This document shows, in pieces, positions 51,609-61,553 of a stretch of 64,000 nt of DNA. The notes below the pieces were generated by a model, which made no database searches, was not told where the DNA came from, and saw only the letters and a program-made list of their open reading frames with translations. Every line of letters begins with the position of its first letter. Position 1 is the first letter of the stretch. A program made the position numbers and the translations under genes. The DNA is from Rhizobium sp. CB3090 (GTDB taxonomy: Bacteria > Pseudomonadota > Alphaproteobacteria > Rhizobiales > Rhizobiaceae), in contig NZ_CP121664.1 in assembly GCF_029714285.1 (NCBI RefSeq), positions 372,001 through 436,000 of the forward strand, in the 5' to 3' direction.

Positions 51609-51712
51609 AACACTGCAGCTTCATCAGGGTCCGCCCGTCGGCATTCCGATGCCGATGGGCGGACCCCTACATGTCGGCCGCACACTCGCTGCCGGATGCC
51701 GCAATAACCGGA

Positions 51713-52240
51713 CTATGCCGTCGAAATCCGGCTGTTCTGTGCGAATGCGCTGATCTCGGCCCGGTTCGTCAGCAGCACTTTCAGACCCGAATAGGCTTTA
51801 AACAGCCTCGCATGCCCCGAATAACAGGTCGAAGAGTTCTCCCGCCGGCGATAATCTCGCACCCATTCGATCAATTCCTTGAGATCTGCCTCGTTGCCGC
51901 CGCCTTGAACGCCTCGGCCCCTCACATTGGCAACACACTCTTCCTCCGGCAGATCGATCCAGATCAAAGCTGTCACACGATCCAAAACGGCGTTCGCCAG
52001 CCAGCCATAGACCCCTTCCATCAACCAGGTGTCTGCTCTTCCCGCCTCAACGACATCGTCGAATACGCGGCTATTGTCTCTCGCAACACCGTATTGGCCG
52101 GGCTGCCAGCGTAGATCATCGAGATGAATGACGGAGCGTTTGAGGATTGTACCGACCTCGCAGGCAAACCGCGTCTTTCCGGTTCCTCCGTTTCCAAAGA
52201 TCAGGATCCGCTGAAGATGATCTCGTTCATTGGTCAGCAC
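51713..52240 (-). CDS. P-loop nucleotide-binding protein (FlaR/adenylate-kinase-like)
   Basis: A 175-residue P-loop protein. Walker A is FGNGGTGKTRFA near residue 15, followed by VIHLDDLRWQPGQYGVARD, the pattern of FlaR topology-modulation and small kinase-like proteins. LIWIDLPEEECVANVRGRG follows in the middle. I chose GTG 52240, because the family begins just before the P-loop and the upstream extension (to 52501) overlaps repeat copy B and has no similarity. The substrate is unknown. Confidence 0.7.
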   Translation of the reverse strand: MLTNERDHLQRILIFGNGGTGKTRFACEVGTILKRSVIHLDDLRWQPGQYGVARDNSRVFDDVVEAGRADTWLMEGVYGWLANAVLDRVTALIWIDLPEEECVANVRGRGVQGGGNEADLKELIEWVRDYRRRENSSTCYSGHARLFKAYSGLKVLLTNRAEISAFAQNSRISTA

Positions 52241-52408
52241 GCTCTTCTGCCTTCGCCGTAATCCTTTGGAACTCACTACAGAACCGGGACGCGACTTCGT
52301 CGAGGCGATCGAGCCCCCATGGCCGGTGCTATGATCCCGAACGCAGCCAAGCCCGGTGGCAATCGCAGCCACCAAGTGCACAGCGCCACCCGGCTGCTGA
52401 CATTCGGT

Positions 52409-52570
52409 GTTGTCACAAAGGCAACGCAGCGGCCTCATTTCGACAATTCCTTTCGCGCCTCGGGCGCGCTCTAATCCTCGCGAGGGAGGACCTCGAGCCA
52501 AGACATAGATTTCAGAATGAACCAGTTCGACCCAATCGCTGACCGGCGTTTTGGGACCGCAAAGACATGA
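52409..52570 (+). repeat. Imperfect leader-like repeat, copy B (upstream of GMC gene)
   Basis: Aligns with copy A at 50625-50784 over its full length, with identical ends (GTTGTCACAAAGGCAACGC and CCGCAAAGACATGA). It ends 21 bp before the ATG of the GMC oxidoreductase, immediately before the ribosome site. It therefore probably contains that gene's promoter or regulatory leader. Confidence 0.7.
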
Positions 52571-52591
52571 CCTCTAGGAGGAGGGAGCAAC

Positions 52592-54322
52592 ATGACGACA
52601 GGCTATCAAAGTAATTCCAACGAGAACGGCGCGCATGAGGATATTGCGCTTTATTCCGGCGCCATCGACCGGGCGGCATATGTTCGCCAGAAGATCGAGA
52701 GCGGCTTGACGCTTGCTGAAGCGAACGCCGAGGCCGATAACGTCATATCGTCCGCCATCAATCAGAGATACAACAGGAACGCGGTTCGTTCTTCATACGA
52801 TTATATCGTCGTCGGCTCGGGTTCGGCAGGTTCGGTCATTGCCAGACGACTGATCGACAGCGGGAAAGGGACAGTCCTTCTCCTGGAAGCGGGCGGTTCC
52901 GACCAGGTGACCCCCGTGATGCGCCCGGAACTCTGGTACACCAATCCGGGAAGCACGCTCGAATGGGGCCATGTCGCAATGCCCCAGACGCACGTCAACG
53001 GTCGCGCGGTGCCTCTGACGATGGGCAAGGTCATCGGCGGCGGCAGCAGCATCAACGTCATGGCGTGGGTGCGCGGACATAAAACCGATTTCGACAACTG
53101 GGCAGCCGCGGCAGACGATCCCAAATGGGGATACAAGCATGTGCTCGAGATCTACAAGCGCATCGAAAACTGGCAAGGAAAGCCCGATCCGGAATATCGC
53201 GGCGTCGGCGGCCCTGTGTGGGTCGAAACCGCAAAGGACCCAATTCCCCTCGCCCATGCCATGGTCCAAGCCTGCGACCAGGTTGGCATTCCGGCCTACG
53301 AAGACCATAACGGCGTAATGAACGAACGTGATGCGGGTGCTGCCATCTGCAACGTTCTCATCCGGGATGGCAGAAGACACAGCATTCCCTCCGCCTACCT
53401 GCATCCGGTTCTTCATGATCCGAAGCTGACGGTGCTCACCGGGGCCGAAGTCCACCGCGTCACCATGGAAGGCAAGCAGGTAACCGGTGTCCAGTTCTTC
53501 TGGAACGGCCAGCTCCACATGGTCTCGTCGACGTGCGAAACCATCCTGTCGGCAGGCGCGCTGAATACGCCGCGAATTCTCATGTGCTCGGGCATCGGCG
53601 ATCCTTCGAAACTGAACCCCCATGGGATCCTGGTTCGACATGCATTGCCGGGTGTCGGCGAGAACTTCCAGGACCACCCGATCCTTGCCGGCATCAACTG
53701 GGAATATAAGGAAGGCAGTGCCACCCCGCCCCGCAACAATCTCGCGGAAGCAATGTTCGCATACAAGACGGACCCGTCACTCGATCAGCCTGACATCCTG
53801 CCCTGGCTGTTCGAGGTCCCCTATGCAAGCGAAGTCAATTCGCAGATCTATCCGTTGCCGGCGGCCGGCTGGGGGATCCATCCGGGCTTGATGCATGCCA
53901 AGAGCCGGGGACGTATCCACCTGTCGTCCAACGACCCGCGGGACCGCCTGCGCATCGAATCGAACTTCCTCGAGGACCCCGAGGACATTCAGACCTTTGT
54001 TCGCGCCTTCGACATCTGCCGTCAGGTCGCCAACGCACCGGCAATGGACGATTTCCGCGGTCGCGAAATCACGCCCAATCTCAAGGGTGATGAGCTCGTC
54101 AACTTCATCCGCAACGGCGTCATCACCTATCGCCACCAGACCTGCACCTGCAAGATGGGGACCGACGAGATGTCGGTCGTCGACAACAATCTCAAGGTCT
54201 ACGGCCTCGAGGGTCTTCGCATCGCGGACGGCTCGATCATGCCGGAAGTCACCGGATCAAACACAATGGCTCCATGCGTGATCATCGGCGAACGCATGTC
54301 CGAAATTCTCATCTCGCAATAA
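52592..54322 (+). CDS. GMC-family FAD alcohol oxidoreductase
   Basis: A 576-residue GMC oxidoreductase with an unusual 65-residue N-terminal extension before the FAD motif (IVVGSGSAGSVIARRL). Further marks are the GMC signature GKVIGGGSSINVMAWVRGH and the C-terminal active-site segment YRHQTCTCKMG followed by MPEVTGSNTMAPCVIIGERM with His/Asn positions. It oxidises an alcohol to an aldehyde. The aldehyde dehydrogenase gene follows after 17 bp. A strong ribosome site (AGGAGGAGG) precedes ATG 52592. Confidence 0.9.
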   Translation: MTTGYQSNSNENGAHEDIALYSGAIDRAAYVRQKIESGLTLAEANAEADNVISSAINQRYNRNAVRSSYDYIVVGSGSAGSVIARRLIDSGKGTVLLLEAGGSDQVTPVMRPELWYTNPGSTLEWGHVAMPQTHVNGRAVPLTMGKVIGGGSSINVMAWVRGHKTDFDNWAAAADDPKWGYKHVLEIYKRIENWQGKPDPEYRGVGGPVWVETAKDPIPLAHAMVQACDQVGIPAYEDHNGVMNERDAGAAICNVLIRDGRRHSIPSAYLHPVLHDPKLTVLTGAEVHRVTMEGKQVTGVQFFWNGQLHMVSSTCETILSAGALNTPRILMCSGIGDPSKLNPHGILVRHALPGVGENFQDHPILAGINWEYKEGSATPPRNNLAEAMFAYKTDPSLDQPDILPWLFEVPYASEVNSQIYPLPAAGWGIHPGLMHAKSRGRIHLSSNDPRDRLRIESNFLEDPEDIQTFVRAFDICRQVANAPAMDDFRGREITPNLKGDELVNFIRNGVITYRHQTCTCKMGTDEMSVVDNNLKVYGLEGLRIADGSIMPEVTGSNTMAPCVIIGERMSEILISQ

Positions 54323-54339
54323 TCTCGGAGGAATTTTCA

Positions 54340-55812
54340 ATGAATACTCATGTTCAGACGCAATCCAGCTCCACACCCTTAGAGAGCCCGTTCTCCAAGC
54401 ACACCACGTCGCATCTCAGCGCCGAGATGGACGTGTTCGAACCGGCGACGGGGGCTGTGCTGCTGCGTGCCCCATGCGCCACCACTGCCGATGCCGCCCA
54501 GGCGATTGAGCTCGCAAGCGCGAGCCAGAGAGCATGGGCCGGCACCTCATTCGAGGCTCGCGCTGCGATCATGCGTCGCGCCGCTCAAATCTATCAGGAG
54601 CGGCAGGCCGATTTCGTCAACTGGACGGTGCGCGAAAGCGGATCCACGGCAATCAAGACAGGCTGGGAGATCGACGCGGCTGGCGAGCACATTTCCATGG
54701 CCGCCGCATTGCCCATGCAGCCGCTTGGCGAACTGTTTCCGTCCTCGATGCCCGGTCGCACCAACATCTGGCGCCGCGTTCCCGTCGGCGTGGTCGGTGT
54801 CATCACCCCGTGGAATTTTCCAGTCCTTCTGGCACTGCGGTCGGTGGCGCCGGCCCTTGCGCTCGGCAACAGCGTCCTCCTGAAGCCGGACGCCCAAACC
54901 AGCGTTTCGGGCGGGTTGATGCTGGCCGAGGTGTTCCGCGACGCCGGCCTGCCCGACGGCGTTTTCCAGGTCCTGCCCGGCGGTGCTGATATCGGCTCCC
55001 TGCTCGTGGAGGATCCCCGCGTTAACATGGTCTCCTTCACTGGCTCCACGGCGGTCGGCAAGCGCATCGGCGAGACCTGCGGGCGCCTTCTGAAAAAGTT
55101 CTCACTGGAGCTGGGCGGCAACAACGCACTTGTCATCCTGGACGATGCCGACGTGGAAAAGGCTGCGTCGAGCGGCGCCTGGGGAGCCTATCTCCACCAG
55201 GGGCAGATATGCATGCAGACGGGCCGTCATCTCGTCCACCGTTCGATCGCTCAAAAATACATCGAACTCCTGTCTTCGCGCGCAAAGAAGCTTCGCATAG
55301 GCGATCCAACCAAGGAGGGTGTGGAAATCGGCCCGCTGATCAATCAGAAGCAGCTCGACCGGCTGAGCGGGATCGTCGACCGTTCCGTCGCCCAAGGTGC
55401 GAAGATCGTCACCGGCGGCGAGCGGAAGGGGCTGTTTTTTGAACCGACCGTATTGGCGGATGTCCAACCCAGTTCGGAGGCCTTCGTTGAAGAGCTGTTC
55501 GGACCCGTCGCCCCGGTGACGATATTCGATACGGACGAGGAAGCCGCGGCCCTCGTCAACCTTTCGCCGTACGGCCTTTCAACGGCGATCCATACCAAGT
55601 CGATCGGTCGCGGCATGCGAATGGCCGAATTGATCAAGGTCGGCATGGTCCATATCAACGACCAGACCGTCAACAATGAGTTCCAGGTGCCGTTCGGCGG
55701 CCGGGGTTGCTCGGGTAACGGCGGACGCACCGGCGGACCTATCAATCTCGAGGAATTCACCGAGACGCAATGGGTCAGTTTTACGGACTCGCCTATCGAG
55801 TATCCGTTCTGA
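54340..55812 (+). CDS. Aldehyde dehydrogenase
   Basis: A 490-residue aldehyde dehydrogenase. The NAD block is GVVGVITPWNFPVLLALRSV, the Glu lies in FSLELGGNNALVILDDADVE and the catalytic Cys in HQGQICMQTGRHLV. GGAGG precedes ATG 54340. It directly follows the GMC oxidoreductase, so together they should oxidise an alcohol to an acid. PntAB downstream would balance the NADH produced. Its segments resemble the vanillin/benzaldehyde dehydrogenase branch. Confidence 0.9.
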   Translation: MNTHVQTQSSSTPLESPFSKHTTSHLSAEMDVFEPATGAVLLRAPCATTADAAQAIELASASQRAWAGTSFEARAAIMRRAAQIYQERQADFVNWTVRESGSTAIKTGWEIDAAGEHISMAAALPMQPLGELFPSSMPGRTNIWRRVPVGVVGVITPWNFPVLLALRSVAPALALGNSVLLKPDAQTSVSGGLMLAEVFRDAGLPDGVFQVLPGGADIGSLLVEDPRVNMVSFTGSTAVGKRIGETCGRLLKKFSLELGGNNALVILDDADVEKAASSGAWGAYLHQGQICMQTGRHLVHRSIAQKYIELLSSRAKKLRIGDPTKEGVEIGPLINQKQLDRLSGIVDRSVAQGAKIVTGGERKGLFFEPTVLADVQPSSEAFVEELFGPVAPVTIFDTDEEAAALVNLSPYGLSTAIHTKSIGRGMRMAELIKVGMVHINDQTVNNEFQVPFGGRGCSGNGGRTGGPINLEEFTETQWVSFTDSPIEYPF

Positions 55813-55857
55813 CGTCTCAAAACGGGCGTCTTCAATCGAAGATCTGATCGGCGAATA

Positions 55858-55908
55858 ACCCTTGGCCTGGCGCGTCATCCGCTCTCGGATATGCGCCAGG
55901 CCAAGGGT
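55858..55908 (+). terminator. Strong stem-loop after the aldehyde dehydrogenase gene
   Basis: ACCCTTGGCCTGGCGC (55858-55873) and GCGCCAGGCCAAGGGT (55893-55908) form a perfect 16-bp stem with a 19-nt loop. It starts 46 bp after the dehydrogenase stop. There is no clear T-run, so it may be a weak terminator or an mRNA-stabilising hairpin separating gmc-aldh from pntAB. Confidence 0.6.
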
Positions 55909-56072
55909 GCACGCCGATGCCCATCAGACTTGCGTGCACGACGCGCAGGTCGAGATCCCACGGACATTTTGGCCTGCCGGCTTTGTGCCCTCCGCACGCT
56001 GGCGCCCCTTGTCCAATGAGCCCGCGCCAGCGGCCGGGCGCTTACAAACGAATTTGACGTGGAGGCAGAAAT

Positions 56073-57647
56073 TTGAAAATCGGCGCTTTAAAGGAAAGCC
56101 TTCAGGGAGAGACGCGCGTTGCGATCACGCCGTCCTCGGCCGCCCATCTGAAAAAGCTCGGTCATGACGTCCTGGTCGAATCCGGCGCCGGCGCCGACGC
56201 GGGCTTTTCCGATGCGGCCTATCAGGCGGCCGGCGTTACTGTCAAATCGAGTGCGGCAGAGCTCGTCAATTACGTGGACGTGGTGGTCAAGGTTCGCCCG
56301 CCGAGCCATGCCGAGATCCAACAGATGCGCCCTGGCCAGACGCTGATTTCGCATTTCTGGCCGGCACAGAACGCCGAATTGCTGGAGACGGCGCGCAACC
56401 AGGGCATCACCGCGATCGCCATGGACATGGTGCCGCGCATTTCGCGGGCGCAGAAGATGGATGCGTTGTCGTCGATGGCGAATATCGCCGGCTACCGTGC
56501 GGTCATCGAGGCGGCGAACAACTTCGGCCGGTTCTTTACCGGCCAGGTGACGGCCGCGGGCAAGGTGCCGCCTGCCAAGGTGCTGATCGTCGGCGCGGGC
56601 GTGGCCGGTCTTGCGGCGATCGGCGCCGCGACCTCGCTTGGCGCGCAGGTCTACGCCTTCGACGTTCGCCCGGAGGTCGCCGAGCAGATCAACTCGATGG
56701 GGGCACAATTCGTTTATCTCGACTTTGCGGACGCGCAGACCGACGGCGCTGCGACGGGCGGTTATGCAGCACCCTCGAGCCCGGAATTCCGCCAAGCACA
56801 GCTCACGAAGTTTCGCGAACTCGCTCCGGACATGGATATCGTAGTTACCACGGCATTGATCCCCGGACGCCCGGCGCCAAAGCTCTGGACCGAGGATATG
56901 GTCGTTGCGATGAAAACCGGGTCGGTCATTGTCGACCTCGCCGCCGAGCGGGGCGGCAATTGCGACCTGACCGTTGCCGATGAACGCATCGTCACCGAAA
57001 ACGGCGTCGTCGTCATTGGCTATACCGACTTTCCCTCGCGCATGGGCGCGCAGGCCTCGGAGCTTTACGGCAACAACATCCGCCACATGCTTGCCGACCT
57101 GACCCCCGGCAAGGACGGTGTCCTGGTCCAGAATATGGAAGATGACGTCATCCGCGGCGCCACGATCACTCATGACGGCGATGTGACGTGGCCGCCACCG
57201 CCACCCAAGGTCGCGGCCATTGCGGCGCAGAAGCCCAAGGAGAAGCCGAGGGAGCTGACCGCCGAGGAGAAGCGCCTGAGGGACGCCGCCGCATTCAGGG
57301 CCCAGACCCGATTGCAGCTTTCGCTCCTGGCGCTTGGAGCGGTCCTGATGTTGCTTGTCGGCTGGGTCGCGCCGCCGAGTTTCCTGGCGCATTTCATTGT
57401 CTTCGTGTTGGCCTGCTTCGTGGGCTTCCAGGTCATCTGGAGCGTCAGTCACTCGCTGCACACGCCCTTGATGGCGATCACCAACGCGATCTCGTCGATC
57501 ATCGTCGTTGGCGCGCTCCTTCAGATCGGATCGGGCGCGTGGCTCGGCGTGATCCTCGGCGCGCTGTCGGTCCTGATGGCCGGCGTCAACATTTTTGGCG
57601 GCTTCCTGGTTACGCGCCGGATGCTCGCCATGTTCCAGAAGTCGTAA
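56073..57647 (+). CDS. pntA: NAD(P) transhydrogenase subunit alpha
   Basis: A 524-residue protein with the NAD-binding alpha1 domain ([18 protein letters not shown], then [20 protein letters not shown] and [12 protein letters not shown]). A charged linker ([20 protein letters not shown]) and a C-terminal membrane part of about four segments (alpha2) follow. In some alphaproteobacteria alpha1 and alpha2 are separate genes; here they are fused as in E. coli. The start is TTG 56073 after GGAGG. It couples hydride transfer between NADH and NADP+ to proton flow. Confidence 0.94.
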   Translation: MKIGALKESLQGETRVAITPSSAAHLKKLGHDVLVESGAGADAGFSDAAYQAAGVTVKSSAAELVNYVDVVVKVRPPSHAEIQQMRPGQTLISHFWPAQNAELLETARNQGITAIAMDMVPRISRAQKMDALSSMANIAGYRAVIEAANNFGRFFTGQVTAAGKVPPAKVLIVGAGVAGLAAIGAATSLGAQVYAFDVRPEVAEQINSMGAQFVYLDFADAQTDGAATGGYAAPSSPEFRQAQLTKFRELAPDMDIVVTTALIPGRPAPKLWTEDMVVAMKTGSVIVDLAAERGGNCDLTVADERIVTENGVVVIGYTDFPSRMGAQASELYGNNIRHMLADLTPGKDGVLVQNMEDDVIRGATITHDGDVTWPPPPPKVAAIAAQKPKEKPRELTAEEKRLRDAAAFRAQTRLQLSLLALGAVLMLLVGWVAPPSFLAHFIVFVLACFVGFQVIWSVSHSLHTPLMAITNAISSIIVVGALLQIGSGAWLGVILGALSVLMAGVNIFGGFLVTRRMLAMFQKS

Positions 57648-57654
57648 GGAGGAC

Positions 57655-59097
57655 ATGATGGAATTCGGAGTAAGCACCGCCGCCTATGTGGTCGCGGCCG
57701 TCCTGTTCATCCTGTCGCTGGGTGGACTGTCTGGGCAGGAAAGCGCCAAACGCGCTGTCTGGTATGGGATCATTGCAATGGCCCTGGCCGTTGCCGCAAC
57801 GCTGTTTGGTCCCGGGGCGGGTAACTGGCGGTTGTCATTGGTCATGCTCCTCGTCGGCGGCGCGGCGGGCTGGTTCGTAGCCAAGCGCGTCCGAATGACC
57901 GAGATGCCGCAGCTGGTCGCCGCCATGCATAGCCTCGTCGGCCTTGCCGCGGTGCTGATCGGCTTCAACGCAGAACTGGAACTCGGTCGCGTGATCGCCG
58001 CCCGTGCCGCTGATGCGGCAGCCGAGTTCCACGGTTTTGCCGCGGTGCTTGCCCATAAAACGCCGGCAGAGATCGCCATGCTGAAGGTCGAGGTCGCGCT
58101 GGGCATCTTCATCGGCGCCGTGACTTTCACCGGTTCGATCGTGGCATTCGCAAAGCTTGCCGGCAGGATCGACGGCAAGCCGAAGAAACTGCCTGGCGGG
58201 CATTTTCTGAACGCCATCGCCGCCATCCTGACCCTTGCCGCAGTCATCCTCTATTGCTCGGTCGGCAACCCGGTGCTGTCGTTGCTGATCATCACCGTGC
58301 TTGCGATGTTCATCGGCTATCACCTGATCATGGGTATCGGGGGCGCCGACATGCCCGTCGTGGTATCGATGCTCAACAGTTATTCGGGCTGGGCTGCGGC
58401 GGCCATCGGCTTCACGCTCGGCAACGATCTGCTGATTGTCGTGGGTGCTCTCGTGGGCGCCTCCGGCGCGATCCTCAGCTATATCATGTGCAAGGCCATG
58501 AACCGCAACTTCCTCAGCGTCATCCTTGGCGGCTTCGGCAGCGAGGCCGGCCCGGCGATGGCGATCGAGGGCGAACAGGTGGCGATCGACGCCGATGGGG
58601 TCGCGGCGGCTTTGAAGGAAGCGGAAAAGATCATCATCGTCCCGGGCTACGGCATGGCGGTGGCGCAGGCGCAGCAGTCGGTCAGCGAGTTGACGCGCAA
58701 GCTGCGCGCCAAGGGGAATAACGTCCGCTTCGCGATCCACCCGGTCGCGGGCCGTCTGCCGGGCCACATGAACGTGCTTCTGGCCGAAGCCAAGGTACCC
58801 TACGACATCGTTCTGGAGATGGACGAGATCAACGAGGAATTTCCCTCCACCGATGTGGTGATCATCATCGGCTCGAACGACATCGTCAACCCCGCAGCGC
58901 AAGAGGATCCGAACAGCCCGATTGCCGGAATGCCAGTGCTGGAAGTCTGGAAGGCCAAACAGGTCTTCGTCAGCAAACGCGGACAGGGCACCGGCTATTC
59001 TGGAATAGAGAACCCGCTTTTTTACAAGGAAAACACCAGGATGTTTTATGGCGATGCCAAGAAATCGATCGACGCCCTATTGCCGATGATAGACTGA
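57655..59097 (+). CDS. pntB: NAD(P) transhydrogenase subunit beta
   Basis: A 480-residue protein with about nine membrane segments and a C-terminal NADP-binding domain ([20 protein letters not shown], then [20 protein letters not shown] and the end [11 protein letters not shown]). AAGGAGGAC precedes ATG 57655, with a second in-frame ATG at 57658. It lies 7 bp after pntA and forms the complex with it. It probably supplies NADPH from NADH made by the dehydrogenase genes upstream. Confidence 0.94.
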   Translation: MMEFGVSTAAYVVAAVLFILSLGGLSGQESAKRAVWYGIIAMALAVAATLFGPGAGNWRLSLVMLLVGGAAGWFVAKRVRMTEMPQLVAAMHSLVGLAAVLIGFNAELELGRVIAARAADAAAEFHGFAAVLAHKTPAEIAMLKVEVALGIFIGAVTFTGSIVAFAKLAGRIDGKPKKLPGGHFLNAIAAILTLAAVILYCSVGNPVLSLLIITVLAMFIGYHLIMGIGGADMPVVVSMLNSYSGWAAAAIGFTLGNDLLIVVGALVGASGAILSYIMCKAMNRNFLSVILGGFGSEAGPAMAIEGEQVAIDADGVAAALKEAEKIIIVPGYGMAVAQAQQSVSELTRKLRAKGNNVRFAIHPVAGRLPGHMNVLLAEAKVPYDIVLEMDEINEEFPSTDVVIIIGSNDIVNPAAQEDPNSPIAGMPVLEVWKAKQVFVSKRGQGTGYSGIENPLFYKENTRMFYGDAKKSIDALLPMID

Positions 59098-59172
59098 TCT
59101 CCGGCACCGCCACGATGGATTTGTCCATCCGCTCCGCGCGGATGGACCCTCGCATTTTTAATGGAGCGTGGA

Positions 59173-59664
59173 ATGAACAGATATACCGAACACCTTGAGC
59201 CCGCGATGGCGATTGATTGAGCCTCGCTCAGCCCGCAGAAGGAAGTCGTCCGCACATTCTACAAGGACATGTGGGATCACGCTGACATCTCGCTGATCCC
59301 GGAAATTTTTCATAAGGATTTTACGTTCAGAGGATCGCTCGGCCCAGCTCTCGTCGGACACGATCAGTTTGCAGATTACGTCCGTTGGGTGGCGGGCTCG
59401 CTTGACGCCTACACCTCCGACATACTCGCGATGGTGGAAGAGGGAAACCTGGTGTCCGGAAAGCTCCGTTTTCACGGATTTCATCGCAAACCGCTCTTCG
59501 GCCAGGCTCCGACGGGGCGACATGTCTGGTGGTATGGCGCACCTATCTTCACATTCGACGGACCCAAGGTCCGCGATCTTTGGGTGCTTGGCGATATTCA
59601 CGGGCTGATTGGCCGGCTGACTGACGGCGAAGCCAAGGGACCCGAATTCGCAATCAGCGCCTGA
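59173..59664 (+). pseudogene. NTF2/SnoaL-like protein with in-frame TGA near the N-terminus
   Basis: A SnoaL-like fold protein. ATG 59173 has a ribosome site (GGAG), but after 15 codons (MNRYTEHLEPAMAID) an in-frame TGA at 59218-59220 interrupts the frame. It then continues with ASLSPQKEVVRTFYKDMWDH, whose helix belongs to the fold. The next ATG is at 59269, within that helix; a start there would give 131 residues lacking part of helix 1. So the gene is either a recent nonsense pseudogene, a shortened gene, or affected by a sequencing error. The role of this ester-cyclase-like family here is unknown. Confidence 0.65.
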
Positions 59665-59801
59665 ACCGCATCGGGACGCAAGCGAGCCTCGGCACTTTGC
59701 TCAAGGTCTGCGGTTCAAACTTCGTCAACCTCGCTGCCCGCAAAGCCGGCCGCGATCAACGCCTTGATCCACATCCTCATCATCACCTGCTGCGCGCAGT
59801 A

Positions 59802-61418
59802 TCAGGCATCTTCGAGGACCATGGCTGCTCCTTTCGAAGCGATCATGGCCGTCGGCGTGTTCGTATTGCCTGATGTGATGGTCGGCATCACCGACGCGTC
59901 GATCACACGCAGCCGATCGATTCCACGGAAGCGAAGTCGATCGTCCACCACGGACATTGGATCGCTCGAAAGCCCCATCTTGGCGGTTCCGACCGGATGG
60001 AAAATCGTGGTGCCGATATCGCCGGCAGCCTTGGCAAGCGAGACCGCGTCATCGCCGACCGTGGGGCCTGGCAAATATTCCTCGGGACGGTAAGGCTTGA
60101 GCGTTCCCTGCGCCATTAGCCTGCGCGTGACACGGATGGCATCGGCCGCCACCTGCCTGTCTTCGTCGGTGGCGAGATAGTTGGGCCGGATCTCCGGCGC
60201 CTCCAGGACGGCTTTCGACTTCAATCGCACCGTTCCCCGCGACGTCGGACGAAGGTTGCATGCCGCAACCGTGATGGCCGGAAAGCGATGCAGGGGATCG
60301 CCGAATTTGTCGAGCGACAGCGGCTGAACGTGGAACTGGATGTTGGCGCGTTCCTGGCTCGCATCCGAGCGGGTGAATATGCCGAGTTGCGATGGCGCCA
60401 TGGTGAGAGGTCCGCGGCGGCGCAGCGCGTAGTCGGCTCCCATCCAGGCGCGATGGGCCAGCGAATAGTAGCTTTCGTTGAGCGTGCGGATCCCGTGAAC
60501 CTTATAGATCGCCCTTTGCTGGAGATGGTCCTGCAGGTTTCGCCCGACGCCCTGCTTGTCGAGCACGACGTCGATGCCGAGCGGTGCCAGCCATTCGCCA
60601 GGCCCTATTCCGGAGCGGTGCAGGATCTGCGTCGATCCGATCGATCCCGACGACAGGATGACCTCGCCCTTCGCCCGCGCTTGCAAGGTTTCCCCGCCAC
60701 GGGAGAATTGAACGCCGATCGCCCGGCCGTTTTCGACCATCAGGCGATCGACCGTGACCTGGGTTTCAAGGCGCAGGTTCGGACGTGACAGCGCGGGTTT
60801 GAGAAAGCCGCGCGCCGACGACCAGCGACGTCCGCGTTTCTGGTTGACGTGAAAATAGCCGACACCCTCGTTGTCGCCAGTGTTGAAGTCCGGCACCTTT
60901 CGGATCCCCATTTCGGCGGCTGCAGCCGCGACCGCATCGAGAACGTTCCAAGAGATGCGCGGCGCTTCGATCCGCCATCCGCCGCCGGTACCGTGGTGCT
61001 CGCTGTCGCCCAGGAAGTGGTCCTCCAGCCGCCTGAACGCCGGCAGGACGTCATCCCATCCCCAGCCGGAGAGACCGAGCTGCCGCCAATGATCGTAATC
61101 GGCGGCCTGGCCACGCATCGAGATCATCGCATTGATCGCGGATGAGCCGCCAATCACCTTTCCGCGCGGATAGGCAAGTGCGCGTCCATTGAGGCCCGGC
61201 TCCGCCTCCGTCTTGAACAGCCAGTCGGCGCGGGGATTGCCGATCGCAAACAGGTAACCGACGGGAATGTGAAACCAGATCCAGTTGTCCTTTCCGCCTG
61301 CTTCCAGCAAAAGCACGCGCTTGCGGGGGTCTTCCGAAAGCCGGTTGGCGACGATACAGCCGGCCGTTCCGGCCCCCACGACGATGTAGTCATATTCGCC
61401 GTCGAGCTGCTTCACCAT
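59802..61418 (-). CDS. GMC-family oxidoreductase (choline dehydrogenase-like)
   Basis: A 538-residue GMC flavoprotein. The FAD motif is [20 protein letters not shown], the GMC signature [20 protein letters not shown], and the C-terminal catalytic region HPVGTAKMG, followed by [20 protein letters not shown]. It resembles BetA-like alcohol dehydrogenases, but lacks betB/betC neighbours. It is read in the same direction as the DapA-family gene and the peptide ABC ATPase, so they may form one operon entering from the right. Confidence 0.9.
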   Translation of the reverse strand: MVKQLDGEYDYIVVGAGTAGCIVANRLSEDPRKRVLLLEAGGKDNWIWFHIPVGYLFAIGNPRADWLFKTEAEPGLNGRALAYPRGKVIGGSSAINAMISMRGQAADYDHWRQLGLSGWGWDDVLPAFRRLEDHFLGDSEHHGTGGGWRIEAPRISWNVLDAVAAAAAEMGIRKVPDFNTGDNEGVGYFHVNQKRGRRWSSARGFLKPALSRPNLRLETQVTVDRLMVENGRAIGVQFSRGGETLQARAKGEVILSSGSIGSTQILHRSGIGPGEWLAPLGIDVVLDKQGVGRNLQDHLQQRAIYKVHGIRTLNESYYSLAHRAWMGADYALRRRGPLTMAPSQLGIFTRSDASQERANIQFHVQPLSLDKFGDPLHRFPAITVAACNLRPTSRGTVRLKSKAVLEAPEIRPNYLATDEDRQVAADAIRVTRRLMAQGTLKPYRPEEYLPGPTVGDDAVSLAKAAGDIGTTIFHPVGTAKMGLSSDPMSVVDDRLRFRGIDRLRVIDASVMPTITSGNTNTPTAMIASKGAAMVLEDA

Positions 61419-61553
61419 ATTTGTCCTCCCCGCCGGATCATTTGCTTTGCCGAAGAACGAGCTTGTCTATCGCTCATTTGTCTTCGCCCGGCGTAACCTG
61501 CTCATGTTGTTGATTGCCCGCCTTGAGGGCGAGCATGTTTTGATAGTCCGCAA

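Noticed and set aside
56088..57677. Minus-strand frame of about 529 codons opposite pntA
   Set aside because: Arg/His/Asp-rich shadow translation; pntA on the other strand is unambiguous.
59218..59220. TGA as a selenocysteine codon in the SnoaL-like gene
   Set aside because: The family has no catalytic Cys/Sec there, the position is in a variable N-terminal tail, and no insertion hairpin is evident.
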